A model generated the notes under the pieces. The model made no database searches and was not told where the DNA came from. It was given only the letters and a program-made list of their open reading frames with translations. DNA of 6,923 nucleotides from Candidatus Cloacimonadota bacterium (lineage in GTDB: Bacteria > Cloacimonadota > Cloacimonadia > JGIOTU-2): contig JACNFI010000294.1 in NCBI GenBank assembly GCA_014384665.1, forward strand, positions 1-6,923, in the 5' to 3' direction. Positions 1-6,300 of this stretch are shown here, piece by piece. The stretch's first letter is position 1. Every line of letters begins with the position of its first letter. Made by a program: the position numbers and the translations under genes.

Positions 1-296
1 TCAACAAGTGGATGAGAATGTTTAAGGAAAAGATAAATCAATATGAAAATAGCAACAATTGAAGCTGTGATAAAAATTAACTGATTAAGAATACCTGACC
101 CTATTGAAATTCCAAAAACAGCTCCGGGATTTTCTGTGTAAGTTATCCGAAAGAAATTACCAATTATATTATAACTATTTTTTACATTATTAGAAAATAT
201 CTTCCTTATAATTATCTTTGAAAACTGGTCTAAAGAAAGAAAAAGCAAGAATAGCAGTAAATATTTTTTTAGACTATTAGATTTTTCTGTTATTAT
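1..296 (-). CDS. lspA: Signal peptidase II (prolipoprotein signal peptidase), C-terminally cut by the window edge
   Basis: About 98 codons of an integral membrane aspartyl protease that cleaves the signal peptide of lipid-modified prolipoproteins in the cytoplasmic membrane. A hydrophobic first helix (KKYLLLFLLFLSLDQFSK) carries the conserved LDQ-x-(S/T)-K motif. About 35 residues later comes the second family signature, TENPGAVFG, followed by a hydrophobic helix (LIFITASIVAIFILIYLFL). The family is normally 150-170 residues, so roughly 60 residues are missing beyond position 1, including the motifs that hold the two catalytic aspartates. The reading frame overlaps the 3' end of the upstream zinc-finger gene. 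The start is uncertain: a good Shine-Dalgarno AAAGGA lies at 308-303, but the codon six bases downstream, at 296-294, is ATA. The nearest upstream standard start is a GTG at 386-384 without a visible Shine-Dalgarno, which would add an atypical 30-residue extension. The product call is firm; the start is not. Confidence 0.9.
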   Translation of the reverse strand, partial: MITEKSNSLKKYLLLFLLFLSLDQFSKIIIRKIFSNNVKNSYNIIGNFFRITYTENPGAVFGISIGSGILNQLIFITASIVAIFILIYLFLKHSHPLV

Positions 297-666
297 AGTT
301 AATCCTTTCTTCGTTTCGTTTGCAGTTAATACATAAATCTGTATGAGGAATAGTTCGTAATCGTTCCTCGGTAATCTCTTTTCCACATTTACTACAAATT
401 CCATAAGATTGTGTATAGATTCTTTTTAGAGCTTGGTCATGGGCTTTGAGATTTTTAAATTCTCTTTCTAACATATAGGTGTCTTTTTCTCTTTCATCAG
501 AGTCAGTTGCAAGGTCTGCCATATGCGTGGCATAACCAGTATGGTTTCCAATAGATTCTCTAATATTTTTACTCCAGCTCTTGTCAATACCTTCAATAAT
601 CTTAACTATCTTTTCTCTTTCCTTAATTAATATATTCTTAAAATATTCAGATTTTTCCTCTTCCAT
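277..666 (-). CDS. TraR/DksA-type C4 zinc-finger protein (YlyA/YteA-like)
   Basis: A 129-residue protein with a helical, charged N-terminal half and a C-terminal zinc finger. The cysteines are C91, C94, C112 and C115 (CSKC, 17 residues, CINC), the DksA/TraR arrangement. The segment MADLATDSDEREKD at about 49-62 corresponds to the acidic coiled-coil tip region of the family. DksA-family proteins bind in the secondary channel of RNA polymerase and modulate initiation; whether this member does so is inferred. The start is supported by AGAGGA a few bases upstream of the ATG. It follows the nucleoside phosphorylase gene by 18 bases and overlaps lspA. In B. subtilis the DksA-like gene ylyA also sits immediately before lspA, so the placement is conserved. 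Family assignment is strong; the regulatory target is unknown. Confidence 0.9.
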   Translation of the reverse strand: MEEEKSEYFKNILIKEREKIVKIIEGIDKSWSKNIRESIGNHTGYATHMADLATDSDEREKDTYMLEREFKNLKAHDQALKRIYTQSYGICSKCGKEITEERLRTIPHTDLCINCKRNEERINYNNRKI

Positions 667-684
667 TTTATCCTCTCTTTCAAA

Positions 685-1506
685 CTATAATTGTTTCACA
701 AAGTTTTGTAGCAATATTTTTATCTTATCTTGTGCTTTAAATGCAGTTTTTTCAATCTCACTTTGAGTATGCACTCTGGAGTGATATAAATTTGAAATGT
801 TCGTAATAGTAGAAATACCTAATATTTTCATTTGAAGATATACACCCACTATAACTTCATGAACAGTTGATAGACCAACCATATCAGCACCGATGATTTT
901 TAACATTTTACATTCGGCAGGTGTTTCAAGGTTTGGTCCTAAAAAACCAGCATATATTCCAGTACGGATAGGTATATTATTTTCTTGTGCAATATTTTTC
1001 ATAATTTCAATAAATCTTTTATGATATGCATCGTGCATACTTGGGAACTTTGGACCAAGCATAGGTTCATTTTGCCCTCTTAAAGGATTCATTCCAGTAA
1101 GGTTTATATGGTCAGTAATAAGGATAATATCTCCAAGTTGAAAATTTTGATTTAATGAACCAGAGGCATTTGTAATTATTAGATTTTTCACTCCGATTTC
1201 TTTCAAAGCAAAAATTGGATATGCGACTTCTAATGGAGAATAGCCCTCATAACAATGTAATCTCCCTTGCATAAGTACTATTCCTCTGCCAGCCATTGTG
1301 CCAAAAATCAGTTGTCCTTTATGAGATGGAGCAGTTGAAGGTTTAAAATTTGGAATTTTATTATATGGGACTACTAATTCTGTATCAATAGAAGATGCTA
1401 TCTCATTTAATCCTGTCCCTAAGATAATTGCTGTATCAACAGTTCTTGTATACTGACTTTTTATGAAATTAACTGTATCGGGTAAATATTTAAGAATCTT
1501 TTTCAT
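685..1506 (-). CDS. punA: Purine nucleoside phosphorylase, trimeric (PNP/MTAP) class
   Basis: A 273-residue cytoplasmic enzyme of the PNP/MTAP family, which splits purine nucleosides with phosphate to give the free base and (deoxy)ribose 1-phosphate. Visible motifs: LGTGL at 29-33 (usually GSGL, phosphate binding), SHKG at 61-64, MQGRLHCYEGY at 79-89 (R82, H84, Y87 and E88 match phosphate and sugar contacts of human PNP), TNASG at 112-116, GPNLETPAE at 190-198 (E194 matches human E201), and VGLST at 210-214. N236 in the ITN motif corresponds to human N243, which reads 6-oxopurines. Methylthioadenosine phosphorylases have Asp there, so inosine/guanosine specificity is the better guess. Deviations are GTG for GSG, Leu for Met in the VGMST motif, and Ser for Gly in the TNAAGG motif. 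The start overlaps the 3' end of the divIVA gene by 17 bases with no clear Shine-Dalgarno, suggesting translational coupling. Confidence 0.93.
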   Translation of the reverse strand: MKKILKYLPDTVNFIKSQYTRTVDTAIILGTGLNEIASSIDTELVVPYNKIPNFKPSTAPSHKGQLIFGTMAGRGIVLMQGRLHCYEGYSPLEVAYPIFALKEIGVKNLIITNASGSLNQNFQLGDIILITDHINLTGMNPLRGQNEPMLGPKFPSMHDAYHKRFIEIMKNIAQENNIPIRTGIYAGFLGPNLETPAECKMLKIIGADMVGLSTVHEVIVGVYLQMKILGISTITNISNLYHSRVHTQSEIEKTAFKAQDKIKILLQNFVKQL

Positions 1507-2014
1507 GTTTCAATTTTGTATTTATTTTAGTATTAGATTGTTTCTCAGTCGCAGTAGATTCCTGTTCCATACTTTTTTCAATTATTTCAAGCATAGAATT
1601 TAATTGTGCTTTGAAGGAAATAGTATATTGCTTTTTCTTTTCTTTAAGGTTTATATAATCATGCTCCAGGATACTGAGATAATCTTTTGCCTTTTTGACT
1701 TTCTCTCTTGAACTGATTTCTGCATCTTTGATAATATTTTCTGCTTCATTTTTTGCATTTTGAAGAGTTTCCTCTTTCAATTTCTCTGCTAAAATCAAAG
1801 TTTTTTTAAGTAGCTCTTTTTGCTCATCCAACTTTTCTAATTCTTTATTTTTTTCCTGAATTTTCTCATTTAAATTTTGAATTTCAGCAAGCATTATTTC
1901 CATCTGATTTGCAATTGATTGCAGAAAATCATCAACTTCAGATTTTTTGTATCCGCTCATTGATTTTGCGAATTCTTTTCCTCTTATTTCTTCAGGTAAA
2001 ATTTTTATATCCAT
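1490..2014 (-). CDS. divIVA: DivIVA-domain coiled-coil protein
   Basis: A 174-residue cytoplasmic, membrane-associated scaffold of the DivIVA type, which marks curved membrane at poles and septa in Gram-positive bacteria. The N-terminal domain (about 5-40) shows the signature: EEIRGKEFAKSMSGYKKSEV followed by DDFLQ. A continuous coiled coil rich in Glu, Lys and Leu runs from about 32 to 150, and a hydrophilic tail (about 151-174) follows. In B. subtilis DivIVA the residues F17 and R18 contact the membrane; here the aligned positions read M19 and S20, so membrane binding may differ. AAGGA lies four bases before the ATG, supporting this start. It follows yggT after a repeat-filled spacer and overlaps the phosphorylase gene, an arrangement resembling the ylmG-divIVA part of the B. 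subtilis division cluster. It is a DivIVA-family member; its exact role is inferred from family and context. Confidence 0.88.
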   Translation of the reverse strand: MDIKILPEEIRGKEFAKSMSGYKKSEVDDFLQSIANQMEIMLAEIQNLNEKIQEKNKELEKLDEQKELLKKTLILAEKLKEETLQNAKNEAENIIKDAEISSREKVKKAKDYLSILEHDYINLKEKKKQYTISFKAQLNSMLEIIEKSMEQESTATEKQSNTKINTKLKHEKDS

Positions 2015-2034
2015 TTATCCTTACGATCTATAGT

Positions 2035-2040
2035 ATTATA
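2035..2040 (-). promoter_or_regulatory. Possible -10 element upstream of divIVA
   Basis: TATAAT on the minus strand lies about 20 bases upstream of the divIVA ATG and is followed by AAGGA. No convincing -35 hexamer is found at the expected distance; the sequence there is GCGGAA, inside the GC-rich hairpin. It may give divIVA a promoter separate from that of tdk-yggT, but an AT-rich chance match is possible. Confidence 0.3.
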
Positions 2041-2058
2041 AATAAATTCTTTGTTTTT

Positions 2059-2085
2059 TCCGCCAGAGGCGGATCTGCCTTTGGC
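2059..2085. repeat. GC-rich palindromic repeat with two alternative foldings
   Basis: TCCGCCAGAGGCGGA at 2059-2073 is a perfect hairpin with six-base arms and loop AGA. The same bases can instead pair outward: GCCAGAGGC (2062-2070) matches the complement of GCCTTTGGC (2077-2085) at eight of nine positions. It is much more GC-rich than its surroundings. No T-run follows the stem on either strand (on the minus strand it is followed by A's), so it does not look like an intrinsic terminator. It resembles short dispersed palindromes found between genes; whether it recurs in this genome cannot be seen here. Confidence 0.7.
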
Positions 2086-2101
2086 ATGATGAGCACGAAA
2101 T

Positions 2102-2195
2102 TTAACCGCAAAGTTCGCAGAGTAGACGCAAAGGACACAAAGATAATAAAATGACTTGGTGGACTTTGTGCCTTCTTTGTGTTCTCTGTGGTTAG
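2102..2195. repeat. Long imperfect inverted repeat built of CRCARAG heptamers
   Basis: The left arm (2102-2142) reads TTAAC followed by the heptamers CGCAAAG, CGCAGAG, CGCAAAG and CACAAAG, separated by spacers of 2, 4 and 2 bases. The right arm, on the opposite strand from 2195 to 2161, reads CTAAC followed by CACAGAG, CACAAAG and CACAAAG with spacers of 2 and 4. The arms agree at 22 of 31 aligned positions and keep the same unit spacing, so a transcript through the yggT-divIVA gap could form a long stem with a loop of a few tens of bases. It may be a MITE-like or REP-like intergenic element, and could affect how much divIVA mRNA is made downstream of yggT. No coding function is evident. Confidence 0.75.
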
Positions 2196-2210
2196 TTGCA
2201 GTTTACTGCG

Positions 2211-2444
2211 CTATGAAATTAGAATTTTTCTTAAAATTTGGATAATGATAATCACAATAATGGGCGAAAAATCTATTCCTCTCATTGGAATAATTTTTCT
2301 AATTGGAGCAAGCACAGGTTCTGTAACTTTAATTAACAGTTGGACTAAAGGGCTGCTATAATTGGGTGAGAACCAGGAAATTATGGCACGAATAATAATG
2401 AGCCAAGAATAGATAGCTAGGAGAGAATTTATTAATTGGAGCAT
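2211..2444 (-). CDS. YggT-family (YlmG-like) small membrane protein
   Basis: A 77-residue protein with two hydrophobic segments, about residues 3-24 (INSLLAIYSWLIIIRAIISW) and 59-74 (FSPIIVIIIIQILRKI). Between them lies the family core TEPVLAPIRKIIPMRGIDFSP. This is the YggT family (YlmG in B. subtilis, YCF19 in plastids), linked to cell division, envelope and osmotic functions; its biochemical role is not settled. The ATG at 2444 is preferred because AAGGA lies six bases upstream and the start falls two bases after the tdk stop. An upstream TTG at 2471 in the same frame would add nine residues inside tdk and is less convincing. Coupling to tdk translation is likely. At 77 residues it is slightly short for the family (about 80-100) but complete in motifs. 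Confidence 0.88.
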   Translation of the reverse strand: MLQLINSLLAIYSWLIIIRAIISWFSPNYSSPLVQLLIKVTEPVLAPIRKIIPMRGIDFSPIIVIIIIQILRKILIS

Positions 2445-2446
2445 TT

Positions 2447-3010
2447 TTAGTCCTTGATAGGTTTGAAACAATTTCTGCAGCGAGCTTCATAAATATCTTT
2501 TGCACCAAGTAATATTTCCTTATTACTTTTGACTAATCGTTGAGTTCTATTAGCAGGATTCCCACATTTCACACAGATTGCAAGTGTTTTAGTAATGTAT
2601 TCAGCAATTGCTAATAATTCCGGCAATGGATGAAATGGTCTGCCAAGATAATCCTGGTCTAATCCAGCAACAATGACTCTCTTTCCCTCATCTGCTAATT
2701 TATTGCAAGTTTCTGGTAATTCTTTATCAAAAAATTGACATTCATCAATACCTATAACTTCAGTATCAGAACGCACTTTTTTGTATAAATCCTCAGAATT
2801 TTTTACAGATTGAGATATCATCTTAGATTTATCATGAGATACAATATATTTTTTACTATATCGTTTATCAATTATTGGTTTGAAAGTCTGGAGTTTTTGT
2901 TTAGCAATTTCTGCTCTGCGGAGTCGTCGTATCAACTCCTCTGTCTTTCCGCTAAACATACTTCCACAGATGACTTCAATCCAGCCAGTTTTTCTTCTTA
3001 CAATATTCAT
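2447..3010 (-). CDS. tdk: Thymidine kinase (type II, TK1-like)
   Basis: A 187-residue cytoplasmic enzyme of the TK1 family that phosphorylates thymidine with ATP for dTMP salvage. The P-loop GSMFSGKT is at 16-23, the Walker B/catalytic segment DECQFF at 89-94 (E90 is the likely general base), and GLDQDYLGRPF at 116-126. The structural zinc site is formed by C146, C149, C178 and C181 (CVKC and CRNC), with the lasso region (TQRLVKSNKEILLGAKDIYE) between the cysteine pairs. The length is typical. The ATG is preceded by a modest purine-rich GAGAAG. It is the first gene of the minus-strand unit and ends two bases before yggT. Together with the purine phosphorylase in the same unit and nrdJ on the other strand it suggests a nucleoside salvage and dNTP supply theme. 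Confidence 0.96.
   Translation of the reverse strand: MNIVRRKTGWIEVICGSMFSGKTEELIRRLRRAEIAKQKLQTFKPIIDKRYSKKYIVSHDKSKMISQSVKNSEDLYKKVRSDTEVIGIDECQFFDKELPETCNKLADEGKRVIVAGLDQDYLGRPFHPLPELLAIAEYITKTLAICVKCGNPANRTQRLVKSNKEILLGAKDIYEARCRNCFKPIKD
2451..2455 (-). promoter_or_regulatory. Ribosome-binding site that decides the yggT start
   Basis: AAGGA on the minus strand lies inside the last codons of tdk, six bases before the ATG at 2444. It supports the 77-residue form over the longer TTG-initiated form. Confidence 0.7.
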
Positions 3011-3052
3011 TTCTTCTCAGCTTTTTGCTTAAAAAAAACCAGAGATTTTTTA

Positions 3053-3058
3053 TGTCAA
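3053..3058 (-). promoter_or_regulatory. Possible -35 element of a tdk promoter
   Basis: TTGACA on the minus strand, 42 bases upstream of the tdk ATG, matches the sigma-70 -35 consensus. The bases 17 further downstream (TTTTTA) are a poor -10. In this very AT-rich stretch (3011-3160) several weak TATAAT-like words occur, for example at 3094-3089, so the promoter position is unresolved. Apart from such words, and the tRNA promoter and hairpin further right, I see no gene between 3011 and 3228. Confidence 0.25.
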
Positions 3059-3166
3059 ATTTTATAATTCTAAATTTTTAATTTATCTAATTATAGTATT
3101 CTCAATATATTTTCCTTTCTAAAATAAAATTAAAAAATAAAAATTCAACAAAAAATCATAAATCTT

Positions 3167-3193
3167 TTGACAAATAAAATCAGGGAGTAAAAT
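3167..3193 (+). promoter_or_regulatory. Candidate promoter for the tRNA-Val / nrdJ unit
   Basis: A perfect -35 TTGACA (3167-3172) is followed after 15 bases by TAAAAT (3188-3193). The spacing is shorter than the usual 17. Transcription would start near 3200, before the hairpin and the tRNA. No terminator is visible between the tRNA and nrdJ, so the same promoter could serve both. Confidence 0.45.
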
Positions 3194-3204
3194 TTTTTAC
3201 AAAA

Positions 3205-3225
3205 TTTATCCCCACAGGGGATAAA
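3205..3225 (+). repeat. Perfect hairpin just upstream of the tRNA gene
   Basis: Nine-base arms TTTATCCCC and GGGGATAAA flank the loop ACA, ending three bases before the first base of the mature tRNA. In the precursor transcript it would form a stable stem directly in front of the acceptor stem. It could influence 5' processing or act as a protein-binding palindrome. There is no following T-run, so it is not a typical terminator for the plus strand. Confidence 0.75.
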
Positions 3226-3228
3226 AGT

Positions 3229-3305
3229 GGGCGGTTAGCTCAGTTGGTTAGAGTACTACGTTGACATCGTAGGGGTCACCGGTTCAAATCCAGTACCGCC
3301 CACCA
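3229..3305 (+). tRNA. tRNA-Val, anticodon GAC, CCA encoded
   Basis: A complete cloverleaf can be drawn. Acceptor stem GGGCGGT (3229-3235) pairs with ACCGCCC (3295-3301). The D stem GCTC/GAGT contains one G-U pair, with loop AGTTGGTTA. Anticodon stem CTACG/CGTAG encloses loop TTGACAT, so the anticodon is GAC (3263-3265), reading GUC/GUU valine codons. The T arm ACCGG - TTCAAAT - CCAGT has one C-A mismatch at its middle pair (3280 with 3292). The discriminator is A (3302), as expected for valine, and CCA (3303-3305) is genomically encoded. The T-stem mismatch is unusual but not disqualifying. Confidence 0.95.
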
Positions 3306-3329
3306 TTTCTCACAAATATAAAGGATATT

Positions 3330-3380
3330 ATGGTTAAATTTATACACCAAATAAAGACAAACTTTCTCAGGGAGATATAA
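3330..3380 (+). CDS. Possible 16-codon leader ORF abutting nrdJ
   Basis: ATG at 3330 opens a 16-residue frame (MVKFIHQIKTNFLREI) that ends with TAA at 3378-3380, directly followed by the nrdJ ATG at 3381 in the same frame. A ribosome-binding sequence AAAGGA ends four bases before the ATG, comparable to other sites in this window. The final codons overlap the nrdJ Shine-Dalgarno (AGGGAGA), so translation of the leader could expose or mask it. It is unrelated to any family I recognise, and so short a frame could be chance. Confidence 0.35.
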   Translation: MVKFIHQIKTNFLREI

Positions 3381-6300
3381 ATGGAACTAACTGAAAATGC
3401 CTTAGCGGTTTTGAAAAAGAGATATTTCAAAAAGGATAACAAGGGAAATGCAATTGAGGATTCCCAAAAGATGTTAAAAAGAGTAAGCAAGAATATTGCT
3501 GGTAATAATAAAGAAAAAGCAAAAAAATACTATGACTTAATGGATAAAAGATATTTTCTTCCAAATTCTCCAACTTTAATGAATGCTGGCAATGACCTTC
3601 AGCAACTTTCTGCATGTTTTGTATTACCAATTGAAGATAGTATGGAGAGTATCTTTTCTGCAGTTAAGAATGCAGCTTTAATCCATAAATGCTTAACTGA
3701 AGATACTTACATTTTTACCAATAAAGGAATACGAAAGATAAATGAAATTCCAAAAGATAGCTTTGTCTTAACCGATGAAGATATCAAACAGGTCATCAAG
3801 ACACACAATCTTGGGAAGAAAGAAGTATACAAAATAACTACAAATTATGGATATGAAATTTCTGGAACAGGCGAACACAAAATAAGAATAGTAAACGAAA
3901 ATGGGAATTATGTATGGAGATCATTTAAAGAATTGAAGAAATGGGACTGGGTCGTTATTCAGCCTGTTGATTTAATGTATAAAAAAAAAGACAAACTACC
4001 TGAATTTAAATTTGAACAAAAAGAATATAATAAAACTTCTTTCAAAGCTAAAATACATAAACTGCCAAAAGAATTAACTGAAGATTTGGCATATTTATTT
4101 GGTGCTTTTATTGGAGATGGTTCATTTCATAAAGGAGATCCCGGTCGGATAAGAATTACTATAGGAAGTGAAAACAAAAATATAGTAAATAAGTTGTCCT
4201 CAATTATCAAAAATATGTTTAATATTGAACCTAAAATTAGATTGGAAGCAAATAAGAATTCTTATGATATATCTATCCAAAGTGTTCAGATAAAAAAATG
4301 GTTTGAATTTTTGGGAGTTCAAAAAATATCTTCCAGAAATGTTATAATTCCAGAGATTATTTTTAATAGCGATACAAAAAAAATGGCTGGATTTTTGCAA
4401 GGACTTTTTGATACTGACGGTTGTATAAATAAAAGAGGATATATCTCTTTGACCAGTTCATCAGAACAAATGATCAACGGGTTGCAAGTTCTTTTACTCT
4501 ATTTTGCTATCCCCACTATAAAGCGAGAACTTAAAAATACCAAAAGCTGGCAAATCTCAGTTACAACTAAAATAGGAATGGCAAATTTTATAAAAAAAAT
4601 TGGTTTTAATATAAATAGCAAGAAAGAAAGATTGAATAATGTCAATCTAAATAAAATTTTCAACAGGAAAGAATTTCTGCCAAACCAAAAGTATGTATTA
4701 GAAAAGTATTTACACGGTCAACTAAGACGGAAATACAATAGAGAAGTAAATGGTAACCGAGAATTATCTATGAAACAGGCAAAAGAGATCTTGGGTGAAG
4801 TAGAGATTCCTGAATTAAGTAAATTGATTGACAAAAACCAATTCTATGTAAAAGTGTCAGATATTGAATGTGATGATAAAAAAGAAGTTTATGATTTAAC
4901 CGTTTCAAATGGGCAGACTTATATTGGTAATGGATTCGTTTCTCATAACAGTGGCGGCGGGACAGGATTTAGTTTTTCAAAATTACGGGAAAAAAATTCT
5001 CCTGTTAGAACTACCAGTGGTGTTTCAAGCGGGCCTATTACATTTATGAAAGTATTTAATTCAGCGACTGATGCGGTGAAACAAGGGGGTACGAGAAGGG
5101 GAGCTAATATGGCTATCCTGAATGTTGACCATCCAGATATCCTGGATTTTATCAAAGCAAAGGAGGAGAACACTGAACTAAATAATTTCAACATTAGTGT
5201 TGGAGTTACAGAACAATTTATGAATGCTGTTCAACAAGATGGTGAGTATAAGTTAATTTCTCCACATACAAAAAAAATTGTGAAAAAGGTTAAAGCCAGA
5301 GATGTATTTAATATTATTATAGAAATGGCACACAAGAATGGAGAGCCAGGAATCGTCTTTGTTGATAGATTAGACAGATTTAACCCAACTCCTGCTATTG
5401 GGAAAATTGAAGCGACTAATCCATGTGGTGAGCAGCCTTTGCTTCCAAATGAAGCGTGCAATCTTGGGTCTGTCAATCTCTCTCTGATGGTCAAAGATGG
5501 AAAAATCAATTGGAATCTGCTTAAAAAGACGGTTTGTACAGCAACCAATTTTCTTGATGATGTAATAGACCGCTCAGCATTTCCGCTCCCAGAGATTGAA
5601 AAAATGGCAAAAGCAAATCGCAAAATCGGGCTTGGAGTTATGGGCTGGGCTGATATGCTTGTCCAACTTGGAATTCCATACAATTCAGATAAAGCAATAA
5701 AACTTGCAGAAGAATTGATGGAATTCATTGATTATCATTCAAAATTGGAATCAATGAAACTCGCAAAAGAAAAAGGAGCATTCCCAAATTTTGATAAGAG
5801 TGTTTTCAAAAATGAAAAACTAATCAGAGCAAGCACAAAGCTTGATTGGGACAAACTTAAGCAAGATATAAAAAAGAACGGTATTCGGAATGCTACGACG
5901 ACAACAATCGCTCCGACCGGAACAATCAGTATGATTGCAGATGCTTCCAGTGGAGTTGAACCAATTTTCTCTCTTGTATATGTCAAAAATGTGATGGATG
6001 GAGAGAAACTGGTTTATGTAAACAAATATTTTGAAAAGATTGCCAAAGGCCAGAATTTTTATTCTAAAAGATTGATGGAAAAAATTTCCGAAAAGGGTTC
6101 TCTAAAAAATATTAAAAAAGTGCCAGATTCATTAAAAAAAGTGTTTGTCACAGCCCACGACATTTCTCCAGATTGGCACATCAAGATACAGGCAGCATTT
6201 CAGAGTTATGTGGATAACGCTGTTTCAAAAACGATTAATTTTTCCAATAATGCAAAAGTAGATGACATAAGGGCTGCCTATGAACTAGCATACCAATTGG

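Noticed and set aside
2059..2195. CRISPR array in the repeat block
   Set aside because: The units are only seven bases with 2-4 base spacers, arranged as an inverted repeat rather than direct repeats with unique spacers of about 30 bases.
1909..2361. Plus-strand ORFs of 81 and 60 codons over divIVA, the repeat block and yggT
   Set aside because: They run opposite to well-supported genes, cross the repeat arms and have no recognisable protein motifs or good ribosome-binding sites.
2447..2471. TTG start giving an 86-residue YggT protein
   Set aside because: The ATG at 2444 has AAGGA at six bases' distance and sits just after the tdk stop. The longer form would begin inside tdk.
3205..3216. 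DnaA box
   Set aside because: TTATCCCCACA resembles TTATCCACA but has two extra C's, and it belongs to a perfect palindrome. There is no cluster of boxes and no origin genes nearby.
3263..3265. tRNA-Asp reading of the tRNA gene
   Set aside because: With T at position 33 and a seven-base loop TTGACAT the anticodon is GAC, which is valine. Asp would need GTC.
3229..3305. Integrated element using the tRNA 3' end as attachment site
   Set aside because: No second copy of the tRNA 3' end, no integrase gene and no phage genes are present in the window.
3306..3380. Cobalamin riboswitch or NrdR boxes upstream of nrdJ
   Set aside because: Only 75 bases separate the tRNA from nrdJ, too short for a cobalamin riboswitch. 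No B12-box-like sequence and no paired NrdR box pattern were seen there.
3690..4949. Foreign base composition of the intein
   Set aside because: Hand counts gave 14 and 18 G+C per 60 in two intein lines, against 22 and 23 in two C-extein lines. An N-extein line had 15 of 60, so the difference does not separate intein from host gene.
5231..5728. Minus-strand 165-codon ORF inside nrdJ
   Set aside because: It is antisense to conserved nrdJ codons including the NPCGE motif, and looks like a shadow frame.
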